Source: JARYLZ01 sp964388275 | Lineage (GTDB): Bacteria; Bacteroidota; Ignavibacteria; SZUA-365 | Assembly: GCA_964388275.1 (NCBI GenBank) | Contig: CAYLZD010000014.1 | Location: 1 to 64,000, forward strand | Direction of reading: 5' to 3' | DNA: 64,000 bases | Notes under the pieces: generated by a model | What the model saw: the letters and a program-made list of their open reading frames with translations, nothing else | What the model was told of the DNA's origin: nothing | Database searches by the model: none | Made by a program: the position numbers and the translations under genes | Part shown: piece after piece, positions 10,053-17,501 of the stretch | Position numbering within the stretch: the first letter of the stretch is position 1 | Layout of the letters: every line of letters starts with the position of its first letter

Positions 10053-10694
10053 TTAAAGTGTGGACGCGTCGATACTCAACACGGCCGCGCGCGCCTTTTC
10101 GGTGATCTCGCCAAAACATCCACGAGCCGCCGCTGAAGCACTGACCAGCGCCGAGCCGATTCCGACGGCCGAGGCGCCTGCCCTGATCCATTCGCCGGCA
10201 TTCTCGGGGGTTACGCCCCCGGTCGGCATCAGCTTCAACTGCGGCATCGGTGACAGCAACGCACGGAAATACGCCGGGCCCAAAGCGTCGGCTGGGAACA
10301 CTTTCACCAGATCCGCTCCGGCGCGATGTGCTGTCAGGATCTCCGTAGGCGTGTAAGCACCGGGCACGGCCGCCGCTCCGTAAGTCTGAGCCATGTGCAA
10401 GACTTCGGAGAGGAAAGCCGGACTGACGATAAAACAGGCGCCGGCGGATACCGCATCCATCGCAGCGCCTGAGTCCAGCACGGAACCCGCGCCTGTCAGG
10501 ATTTCCGGCATCGTTTTCGCCAAAGCTTCTATCCCGGATAGCGCGCCTGACGTAGTCATCGTCAACTCGATCACCGAAACGCCTCCCTCCTGGAGCGCCT
10601 CCGCCACACGCAGTATCCTCGACGCGTCGGGCAACCTGACAACAGCGACTATCCTTGCCCTGAGTATCCGATGGATTGCATCCAGCTTGTTCAC
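10053..10694 (-). CDS. eda: 2-keto-3-deoxy-6-phosphogluconate (KDPG) aldolase
   Basis: Class I aldolase that splits KDPG into pyruvate and glyceraldehyde 3-phosphate. From the GTG at 10694 it has 213 residues, the usual family length. A TTG start 33 bases earlier is possible, but GTG has a GAGG motif 8 bases before it. With this start the catalytic pair falls at Glu43 (VIELTMTT) and Lys131 (DLVKVFPAD, Schiff-base lysine), almost the positions in the E. coli enzyme (45 and 133). Other family blocks are GAGSVLD, FIVSPAF, PGAYTPTEI and PTGGV. It follows the 2-keto-3-deoxygluconate kinase gene by about 50 bases, so the two consecutive steps are probably co-transcribed. Confidence 0.93.
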   Translation of the reverse strand: MNKLDAIHRILRARIVAVVRLPDASRILRVAEALQEGGVSVIELTMTTSGALSGIEALAKTMPEILTGAGSVLDSGAAMDAVSAGACFIVSPAFLSEVLHMAQTYGAAAVPGAYTPTEILTAHRAGADLVKVFPADALGPAYFRALLSPMPQLKLMPTGGVTPENAGEWIRAGASAVGIGSALVSASAAARGCFGEITEKARAAVLSIDASTL

Positions 10695-10746
10695 GGTCCG
10701 GCCCTCGCTGCGTTGTTGCTTTGCCAAGTTGCGTAGTTCTTACTGG

Positions 10747-11769
10747 TTATCTCCTGACTCTGCCGCCTGGGCCGCCTTCCATCAGTTCAATCACTTCGGC
10801 CTCCGACACCGCATTGAAATCGCCCGGCACCGTATGTTTCAACGCCGACGCCGCGGCCGCGAAATCCACAGTGCGCTGCGCGTCCCATCCGTTCAGAAAA
10901 CCGTGTATCAAACCGGCGGCGAAAGCGTCGCCGCCGCCGACACGGTCCACGATATGCAGATCGTATTCGCGCGAGAAGCGGACTTCTCCATCCTTCAGCA
11001 GCAGTCCCGACCAACCGTTGTCTGACGCCGAGCAGCTTTTGCGAAGAGTGATCGCCACCGCCGGCGCATTGGCGAACTCCGCGAGCCGCCTGGCCGTGCC
11101 GGCATACTCCTCGCGATCGATCGCGCCGGCGGCAATATCCGACCTTGCCGGTTCGATGCCGAAAAGCAGTCCGGGATCTTCTTCGTTGGATATTAACAGA
11201 TTAGCGGACCTGATGACCGCCCTCATCATTTCCGCGGCGACGTCGGCACTCCAGAGTTTTTTCCTATAGTTCAGATCGATACTCGAGCAAACACCGGAAT
11301 CAACCGCGTCTTCAAGCGCTTTCAACGAATGCCGGGCGCAGCCGGGGGAAAGCGCCGGAGTGATGCCGGTCATGTGAAACCACTGAGCGCCGTGCAGTAT
11401 CCGCTTCCAGTCGATCCCGCCCGGCTGCAGTTCCGAGAACGCCGAGCTCCGGCGGTCATAAAGCACTCGTGACGGTCGCACCGACGCTCCATGTTCAAGG
11501 AAATACAAGCCGAGCCGGGTTCCGCCCCGAATGACGTGTTCGGTGTTTATTCCCGCCGCTCGAAGAACTCTCAACGCGCTATCGCCGAGAGAATTCTCTG
11601 GAAGCCGGGTCACAAACACGACCTCGTGGCCGAACGCGGCGAGCGACGCCGCCGTGTTGGCCTCGGCGCCTCCGTATGCGGCTTCGAAAGAACCTGCCCA
11701 TCCAATGCGCTCATGCCCTGGCGTACTCAGCCGAAGCATGATTTCTCCGAATAGCACAATTCTCGCCAC
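10747..11769 (-). CDS. kdgK: 2-keto-3-deoxygluconate kinase (PfkB family)
   Basis: 340 residues. Phosphorylates 2-keto-3-deoxygluconate to KDPG, the substrate of the aldolase downstream. The PfkB N-terminal signature (YGGAEANTAASLAAFGHEVVFVTRLPEN) and the C-terminal ATP/catalytic signature DRVGGGDAFAAGLIHG are both present. The latter, at about residues 275-290, has Asp281 as the expected base. KHTVPGDFN, near 311-319, is typical of KDG kinases as opposed to fructokinases or ribokinases. The start MARIVLFGEIMLRL fits the first beta-strand. No dehydratase (edd), uronate isomerase or lyase is next to it, so the upstream source of KDG cannot be read here. Confidence 0.9.
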   Translation of the reverse strand: MARIVLFGEIMLRLSTPGHERIGWAGSFEAAYGGAEANTAASLAAFGHEVVFVTRLPENSLGDSALRVLRAAGINTEHVIRGGTRLGLYFLEHGASVRPSRVLYDRRSSAFSELQPGGIDWKRILHGAQWFHMTGITPALSPGCARHSLKALEDAVDSGVCSSIDLNYRKKLWSADVAAEMMRAVIRSANLLISNEEDPGLLFGIEPARSDIAAGAIDREEYAGTARRLAEFANAPAVAITLRKSCSASDNGWSGLLLKDGEVRFSREYDLHIVDRVGGGDAFAAGLIHGFLNGWDAQRTVDFAAAASALKHTVPGDFNAVSEAEVIELMEGGPGGRVRR

Positions 11770-11819
11770 GCGCGTTATCCTGCCTTGGAGTGAGACGAGG
11801 TTTTATCGTAATAAGGGCT

Positions 11820-12764
11820 TCATCTGATCAGAAAAAACCTGCGGCTCCTTTCAAACGAAACTGCGGCAAGACGAGCCATGTAGACACCGGCCGGCAGAGC
11901 GCCGAGCGAGAAATTCCGCGAGTGTGATCCGGTTTCGAAAGTCCCGTCGGCAAGGGTAGAGACGATCCTTCCGGACATGTCGGCGATCTCCAGTTTTACG
12001 TGTTCCGAACTCGGAAGTGTGAAGGTAACGTTTAATAGCCCTGTGTTCGGATTCGGGGATACCAGAAAATCGGCGCCTTCCGTCGATTCCGGCGCCGCAA
12101 CTCTCAACGGCCGGGATGGATGGATGCTCCCATCCGTATCCGTCTGCAGAAGACGGTAGAATAGCTCTCCTCCGTACGCCGGCCCCGCTGCATCGGCATA
12201 CGAGTAGCTGCGGCCGGAGGCGGAAGAGCCGGCGCCCGGGACGAATGCGATGGTTGAATAAACCGCTCCGCCGCTGCCCGCCGACATCCCCCTCTGAACT
12301 TCGAATCCCAGATTGTTGGTCTCGGATGAGGTCAGCCAGAAAAGGGTCACTCCCGCATTGTTCCACACGGCGGAAAATGATTCCAGCTCCACAGGTAGGG
12401 CTATTCCTTCACCGACCAGCTCCACGTACACGGGACTGCCGGGGAAAACGCCCGTGACCAACAGGGAATCGGTTCTGACGCCGAGCGCAGATGGAGAAAA
12501 ACGCAGCACCGCTGTGTGTGTGCCGCTGGGCTGAACAGTCACCGGACCGCCTCCGGAAATGATCGCGAAGTCGCTCGGATTGTTGACAGGTGTAATGCTG
12601 TTTACACCGATCGGTATCGGCAACGTGTTTGTAAGCACAAAGGTCGAGTCTTTCGATTTTGTCAACTGCACGCTACCGAAATCGATGTAATACTGCGCAT
12701 TCATGAATGTGCAGGCCTGCAACGCAACGGCGGCGATCACGGCGAGAATTGTCTTGGAGTTCAT
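11820..12764 (-). CDS. Secreted T9SS-sorted protein with ASH/HYDIN-like and FN3-like domains
   Basis: 314 residues from the ATG at 12764, which has AGGAG 6 bases upstream. An in-frame start 75 bases earlier lacks a good ribosome site. The signal peptide is MNSKTILAVIAAVALQACTFMNAQ. Residues about 25-125 resemble an ASH/HYDIN-type immunoglobulin domain ('IDFGSVQLTKSKDSTFVLTN', 'FAIISGG.....SGTHTAVLRFSP'). Residues about 127-215 are an FN3-like domain beginning ALPVELESFSAVW. The end is a T9SS sorting domain (VSPNPNTGLLNVTFTLPSS ... LPAGVYMARL). No enzyme motif is seen. The FN3-like domain matches those of the giant beta-helix protein and the 918-residue repeat protein. Function unknown; probably a cell-surface or released protein. 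Confidence 0.82.
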   Translation of the reverse strand: MNSKTILAVIAAVALQACTFMNAQYYIDFGSVQLTKSKDSTFVLTNTLPIPIGVNSITPVNNPSDFAIISGGGPVTVQPSGTHTAVLRFSPSALGVRTDSLLVTGVFPGSPVYVELVGEGIALPVELESFSAVWNNAGVTLFWLTSSETNNLGFEVQRGMSAGSGGAVYSTIAFVPGAGSSASGRSYSYADAAGPAYGGELFYRLLQTDTDGSIHPSRPLRVAAPESTEGADFLVSPNPNTGLLNVTFTLPSSEHVKLEIADMSGRIVSTLADGTFETGSHSRNFSLGALPAGVYMARLAAVSFERSRRFFLIR

Positions 12765-12845
12765 CGAGCTTCTCCTGCGCAATATGTTACGGTTTCTCAG
12801 AAGATGTGAAAATGACTGCTGTGAGGCAAGCCACGCCATTGACTT

Positions 12846-13466
12846 TCACGGCTTATCCGGCGCCTGTTCGGGATTGAACCGCAGGTTCATGGATACAAGA
12901 GCCTTGCCCGATTTCCGATCCGCGCGTCTGACGGCTTCGAAAAGAAAATTCGGTCGCGCCATCCATTTCCACACGACGTGAGCCGGCGAGATGCTTTGGC
13001 GATCAAGGAGTTTTTCACCAAGCCGGCGTTCGATCCAATAGATCAGGCGCTTGAAATATTGGGTGTCCCTTGCGCTCAAGGTCCTGCTCGCGGACAGTCC
13101 CGTGAACACGACCGAACCGAAGCGATTCGCGTCGAAATACATTCTCACCGCCCAGCCGTCCGGATTCGAGTCGCGAGTAACCATGGTGAAACCTACGGTA
13201 TGTTCATAGGTTTTTATCGAATCGAGGAAATGGCGTTCCGTGTGGGGCGGCATCGCGAAAACGCCTTCGCCGTAATTCTGAAACAGGTTCAGCGTGGCGA
13301 TGAAAACCACCGGATCGAAACGTCCGCCCGCTTCCTGTGCTCGGGAAGCGGAAAATCCGGCGCACATCGCGAACGCAAGCATCACCAGGATACTCGGCAG
13401 CGGACGAAACTCGAACCTATGACGACGGAACCGATGGGCGAAAGCGCAGACACCCGAATTTTTCAT
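12846..13466 (-). CDS. Exported protein of unknown function
   Basis: 206 residues. A long basic N-region precedes a hydrophobic core (SILVMLAFAMCAGFSAS) with a likely cleavage at SRAQ, so the protein should enter the periplasm. The mature part is a single soluble domain with many aromatic residues (FDPVVFIATLNLFQNYGEGVFAMPPH; VVWKWMARPNFLFEAVRR). I recognise no family. AGGAAGG lies immediately before the ATG. It sits upstream of the 314-residue T9SS protein on the same strand with an 81-base gap, so the two may share a transcript. Confidence 0.6.
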   Translation of the reverse strand: MKNSGVCAFAHRFRRHRFEFRPLPSILVMLAFAMCAGFSASRAQEAGGRFDPVVFIATLNLFQNYGEGVFAMPPHTERHFLDSIKTYEHTVGFTMVTRDSNPDGWAVRMYFDANRFGSVVFTGLSASRTLSARDTQYFKRLIYWIERRLGEKLLDRQSISPAHVVWKWMARPNFLFEAVRRADRKSGKALVSMNLRFNPEQAPDKP

Positions 13467-13523
13467 AACCTTCCTGCTCTTTTCCGTTTTAGTGTCCTAT
13501 AATCTACGATGAAAATCATCGAA

Positions 13524-15596
13524 TCACACAAGTATCTGAGCCGCTATGCCGCCGATCCCCAGCGCCAGCGCCAGGCTGCCCACCCAGATGGTCATGCCTT
13601 CTCTAAACCCGCGCTCTTTCAACATCACCATCAGGGATGCGATGCACGGCACGAAGAGAGTTATCGTGACGAGCGCCGCGACGGTCTGGAACGGACTCAG
13701 TTGCATCTCGTACAGGCCGGCGGCGCCGAAGTCCCGACGGACCAGCCCCATGACAAAGGCTATAGCGGCTTCCTTCGGCAATTTCAACCAGGTCACCACC
13801 AGCGGCTTCAAAGCGTCCTGCACAGCCGTGAGCGCGCCGGTGACCTGCAGAATGCTCACCGCGAGTGCGCCGACAAAGAACCACAAGCTCGCCTCCTTCA
13901 GGAAAAAGTACGTCTTGTACGCTGTTTTCTGCAGGACGTTTCCGGGACGCGGCACCCGCATCGGCGGAAGGTCCAGGAGCAGTTGTGACGTTTCGCCTTT
14001 GATGAAACGGCTCAAGAGCGTGCCAACGACGACGAGAAAGGAAAATATTATCGCGGAATAGACTGCGGTGGCCATCGGACCCGCGGTCGCCAGCAGCGCG
14101 GCGATCACTCCCAGCTGTGCCGAGCACGGGATGGCCAGCTGAAGAATCGTGGTGGCGATCGTTTTCTCTCGCTGCGTGCCCAACAATCTTGTCGTAATCG
14201 TCGCCATTGTGACACAGCCGAAGCCGAGTATCAATGGAATGATCGCGCGGCCGTTGAGACCGATGAAACGCAACAGCCTGTCAACAAGAGTGGCCAAACG
14301 CGGCAGGTAGCCGCTGTCTTCCAGAACCGACAGCGCTAGGTAGAATCCGATGACGAGCGGTGTCAGAAGGAAGACCAGGTAGGTCAGCGTCATCGTAACC
14401 GCGCCGAATTCGCCGAAAAATACGATGAGAATCGGATTGCGAAATTCGAAGATCTGATCGGCCGTATGTCCTGCGGCATACGCTTTCACCTGTTCCCAGA
14501 GCATTCTGTCGCCGCTTATGCCTTCCGGGAAATCGAAAGTTCGGCTGCCGGCGACTTCTTCGTCCTCGCCGATCAGTTCGATCGTGACGGCAACGGAAGC
14601 GTGCCTCGCAGCGAAACTCTTGATGGCGGGCTCGACGATGCGGTTTCCGACTACGCCTTCGGTAAAACCGACCACGTCCTGCGCGACGAAGACGCCGACA
14701 AACTGATAGACGAGATAAAGAATCAACAGAAGCAAAGGGATTCCGAAGACCGGGCTGACGGTCATTCTGCCCAATGCGGCCGATGCCTGTTTTCCGACTC
14801 CAGTCTCCGAAACGGCGGCCGCCACTATTCTGTTTACTCTGTTCCTGCGTCTTATGTAGATTTCCTCCCTCTTTACCGCATCGGCAGCCGGCACTCCATG
14901 CCGCGAAGCCACGGCCGCATCGCCTTCCAGCACCATCAACGCTTCCGCCTGTGACCCGACGGAGGACAGCGTCTCATGCAGTTCGGCATGCAGGGACGAT
15001 TCCACATTGCCTTCCCTTGCCGAGGCGATCGCGTCGTGCAAAGCTCCGAGTCCCTGCCTGCGCGTCGCCACGGTTCCGACAACAGGCACGCCTAGTTCCC
15101 GTTCCAGAACTTGAAGGTCGATGTTCAGCCTGCGGCGGCGCGCTTCGTCCATGAGATTCACCGCCACGCACATCCGCTTTCCCATGTCGATCAGCTGTTG
15201 GGTCAGAAACAGATCCCTCTCCAGGTGCACCGCGTCCACGATGTTGACCACGATGTCGCCGTAAATGATGATATCCCGCGCGACGCGCTCCTCGTCGTTG
15301 AAGGAAGAGACGCCGTAGATGCCTGGAGTATCGCAGAGTTCGTATTCGAGGTAGGATCCGCGGGCGATTTCCACGGTCGTGCCCGGAAAATTCGACACGT
15401 CGACATATAAGCCGCTAAGGTAGTTGAAGACAACCGACTTGCCGACATTCGGATTTCCGGCAAGAACGACACTCGGTTTCCCGCCTTCAGACGCCTGAAT
15501 GTGAAGCTGGCCGTGGAGAGGGTGTTCCCTGTGTATCGGGGTCTCGGCGCGGTTCCGATCCCCGCCGGCCGGATCGCAGGCGCGTGGATCCGTCAT
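13524..15596 (-). CDS. feoB: Ferrous iron transport protein B
   Basis: 690 residues. Inner-membrane Fe(II) importer with a cytoplasmic G domain. The G1 motif GNPNVGKS is at residues 47-54, G2 NFPGTT near 69, G3 DTPG at 89-92 and G4 NLMD at 147-150. A helical spacer follows, then about ten membrane segments including the two 'gate' repeats (LLTPLVIGFYLALSVLEDSGYLPR and the C-terminal SPFQTVAALVTITLFVPCIASLMVM). An N-terminal extension of about 40 polar residues precedes the G domain. The ATG overlaps the feoA stop by 4 bases (ATGA), indicating translational coupling. The operon order is fur-feoA-feoB. Confidence 0.95.
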   Translation of the reverse strand: MTDPRACDPAGGDRNRAETPIHREHPLHGQLHIQASEGGKPSVVLAGNPNVGKSVVFNYLSGLYVDVSNFPGTTVEIARGSYLEYELCDTPGIYGVSSFNDEERVARDIIIYGDIVVNIVDAVHLERDLFLTQQLIDMGKRMCVAVNLMDEARRRRLNIDLQVLERELGVPVVGTVATRRQGLGALHDAIASAREGNVESSLHAELHETLSSVGSQAEALMVLEGDAAVASRHGVPAADAVKREEIYIRRRNRVNRIVAAAVSETGVGKQASAALGRMTVSPVFGIPLLLLILYLVYQFVGVFVAQDVVGFTEGVVGNRIVEPAIKSFAARHASVAVTIELIGEDEEVAGSRTFDFPEGISGDRMLWEQVKAYAAGHTADQIFEFRNPILIVFFGEFGAVTMTLTYLVFLLTPLVIGFYLALSVLEDSGYLPRLATLVDRLLRFIGLNGRAIIPLILGFGCVTMATITTRLLGTQREKTIATTILQLAIPCSAQLGVIAALLATAGPMATAVYSAIIFSFLVVVGTLLSRFIKGETSQLLLDLPPMRVPRPGNVLQKTAYKTYFFLKEASLWFFVGALAVSILQVTGALTAVQDALKPLVVTWLKLPKEAAIAFVMGLVRRDFGAAGLYEMQLSPFQTVAALVTITLFVPCIASLMVMLKERGFREGMTIWVGSLALALGIGGIAAQILV

Positions 15597-15811
15597 AGAG
15601 CGCTCACCGTTATGGAAGCCGCGAGACCGGCGCTCAAGGCGAGCTCCTGCCTGCTATATGAGAGCACGAGTGTGCCGCCGGGCAGGCGTTCAAGACATTC
15701 TATTTCCGCGCCTTCGATCAGGCCCAATCGTATCAGTTGTGATCGCGAGTCGCCATCCGGCAGTTGCGTGATCCGGACTCGCGAGCCGCGTTGAATGCTG
15801 CTGAGTTGCAT
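15593..15811 (-). CDS. feoA: Ferrous iron transport protein A (SH3-like)
   Basis: 72 residues, the usual FeoA size. It is a small SH3-like cytosolic protein that assists FeoB. Family features are LSSIQRGSRVRITQLPDGDSRSQLIRLGLIEGAEIECLERLPGG and a C-terminal hydrophobic strand ALSAGLAASITV. It lies 5 bases after fur and overlaps feoB by 4 bases, so all three genes should be made from one transcript. Confidence 0.9.
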   Translation of the reverse strand: MQLSSIQRGSRVRITQLPDGDSRSQLIRLGLIEGAEIECLERLPGGTLVLSYSRQELALSAGLAASITVSAL

Positions 15812-15816
15812 AGGAT

Positions 15817-16260
15817 TCAGATATTTTTTTTACGACATGAAGGACAGACGCCGTAGATGTGGAGCACGGCGTCCTCCAATTCGTGATCGAGGCAGGCGGC
15901 CGCGTCGCGCGCCATTCTATCGACGCGCTTGTCGACGAACTCCTCTATCCTGCCGCAGGAGCGGCAGATCAGATGGTGATGCGGCTGCGTGCCCACCGTG
16001 ATTTCGTATTTGGCAAGACGCTCGCCGAAACGGGATTTCACCAGCAGACCGGCTTCGCGCAATTTTTCCAGCGTGTTGTAAACCGTAGCCCTTGACACCT
16101 TGCTGCCCTTGTTTTTCAAGGCGAGAAAGAGCTGATCGGCGTCGAAATGAGCGCGCGACTCCAGCGCCGCATCCAGCACGGCCATGCGCTCAGGCGTCAC
16201 GCGCAAATGATGTTTCTTGAGATAATCGGTGAACACCGTTTCCGGATCGCGTTGTTTCAT
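15817..16260 (-). CDS. fur: Fur-family metal-responsive repressor
   Basis: 147 residues. Winged-helix domain (RVTPERMAVLDAALE; recognition helix SRATVYNTLEKL at 56-67) followed by a metal-binding dimer domain with HHH at 94-96, CRSC at 99-102 and CPSC at 139-142. The two CxxC pairs form the structural zinc site known from Fur and PerR. The sensing metal cannot be told with certainty, but its position as first gene of a feoAB operon argues for iron. A perfect 13-base palindrome lies 8 bases in front of the ATG and could be its own operator, which would make the operon autoregulated. Confidence 0.9.
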   Translation of the reverse strand: MKQRDPETVFTDYLKKHHLRVTPERMAVLDAALESRAHFDADQLFLALKNKGSKVSRATVYNTLEKLREAGLLVKSRFGERLAKYEITVGTQPHHHLICRSCGRIEEFVDKRVDRMARDAAACLDHELEDAVLHIYGVCPSCRKKNI

Positions 16261-16267
16261 TGTTATC

Positions 16268-16280
16268 TGGATTCAATCCA
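16268..16280. promoter_or_regulatory. Palindromic operator candidate in front of fur-feoA-feoB
   Basis: TGGATTCAATCCA is a perfect 6-1-6 inverted repeat beginning 8 bases upstream of the fur ATG. The geometry resembles Fur-family 7-1-7 boxes, although the sequence is not the classical GATAATGATAATCATTATC consensus. AT-rich sequence just beyond it (16281-16300) would hold the promoter. Confidence 0.4.
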
Positions 16281-16401
16281 AATATAAATTACATGATTTT
16301 CAACCGGAAGGCAAGCCGAAAAGACGCCGGGATAAGCGAGCATCGCTCCGCGTCGGACGATCCGGTTTTCCAATGGGCGTGCTTCATGCTATCTTCGGAG
16401 C

Positions 16402-17499
16402 ATGCCTCCCGAACCGATAGCACACATACTCGCGGGGAAAGCGATGCTTGCGCCGATGCTGGGCGTTTCGGACATACCCTTCCGCGCGCTGTGCCGCGAA
16501 TTCGGCGCCGTCCATGCCTGCACCGAAATGGCCAGCGCGAAAGGCATTGTTCAGGGACGGAAGGAAGCATTCCGGCACGCGGTCATCGATCCTGACGAGG
16601 GCGCCACATCCCTGCAACTGGTGGCGGCCGAACCAGAATACGCCGCGCTCGCCGCCCGGCACTTAACAGCGCTGAGGCCGGCCGTTTTCGATATAAACTG
16701 CGGGTGCCCGAACGACAACATCTGCGCGGCAGGAGCTGGCTCGAAACTGCTGGAGGACCTTGACACTCTCACATCGATAGTATCAGCCGTGAAAGAGGCG
16801 GTCTCGATTCCTGTCTCGGTAAAACTCCGCATCCCTTCGACCGGGGATGAAATCGCTGTTCGAAGATCGGTCAGAGCCGCAGAAGCGGGAGGCGCTTCCT
16901 TTATCATCATGCACGGCAGGATGCGCGCGACATCCTACGACTCACCCGCTCGTCTGGACGCGATCGCCGCAGCCAAGGACGAAGCATCCGTGCCGGTGGT
17001 CGGAAACGGCGACGTGTTCTGTTCAGAGGACGCCTATGGAATGATGGAACGAACCGGCTGTGATGCCGTCATGGTGGCGCGGGGAGCGCTCGGCACCCCA
17101 TGGATCTTTCGCGACATCGCGCTGGGACGCCGATGCGGGATACTCGAATACGCTCCTTCATCCGCGGAATTACGCGGTCCCGTAATCAGACATCTCCGCA
17201 TGATACAAAACGAATACGGGCCGATTCTCGCCCCGCCTCATATGAGAAAGCACGCCATGTTGTACGGACGCAACTATTCCGGCGTCGGAATTCTGCGAAA
17301 CGGGATATTTCTCAGGGACGACCCCGAAGCGGTGATCGAAGCCGTAGATCGTTTCTTTTCATCGGCTCCGCCCCTCCTGGATGTCGATTTGGAGGAGCGG
17401 AAATCGATGGAGGCCGCTTTCCGCTCCCGGGTTCTTTACTGGACTGCTGGTCCATCCGCATACGAAGCCGAATCAAATGACATTAGAGGCCTCGGCTAG
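16402..17499 (+). CDS. dus: tRNA-dihydrouridine synthase (DusB-like)
   Basis: 365 residues. FMN-dependent enzyme that reduces uridines in the tRNA D-loop. The TIM-barrel landmarks are LAPMLGVSDIPFRALCREFGA at the N-terminus, DINCGCPNDNI near 97-107 with the catalytic cysteine in GCP, SVKLRI, IIMHGR (phosphate/FMN) and VVGNGDVF. GCDAVMVARGALGTPWIF follows near 220-235. A C-terminal helical domain follows. The start sits close behind a GGAG, and another ATG 42 bases inside would still retain the barrel. It diverges from the fur operon and stands alone. Which Dus subgroup it belongs to would need a tree. Confidence 0.9.
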   Translation: MPPEPIAHILAGKAMLAPMLGVSDIPFRALCREFGAVHACTEMASAKGIVQGRKEAFRHAVIDPDEGATSLQLVAAEPEYAALAARHLTALRPAVFDINCGCPNDNICAAGAGSKLLEDLDTLTSIVSAVKEAVSIPVSVKLRIPSTGDEIAVRRSVRAAEAGGASFIIMHGRMRATSYDSPARLDAIAAAKDEASVPVVGNGDVFCSEDAYGMMERTGCDAVMVARGALGTPWIFRDIALGRRCGILEYAPSSAELRGPVIRHLRMIQNEYGPILAPPHMRKHAMLYGRNYSGVGILRNGIFLRDDPEAVIEAVDRFFSSAPPLLDVDLEERKSMEAAFRSRVLYWTAGPSAYEAESNDIRGLG

Positions 17500-17501
17500 G
17501 A

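Noticed and set aside
13507..13521. CGATGA/TCATCG palindrome between the iron operon and the 206-residue gene
   Set aside because: Only 6 bp with a 3-base loop and no T-tract; too weak to call a terminator or operator.
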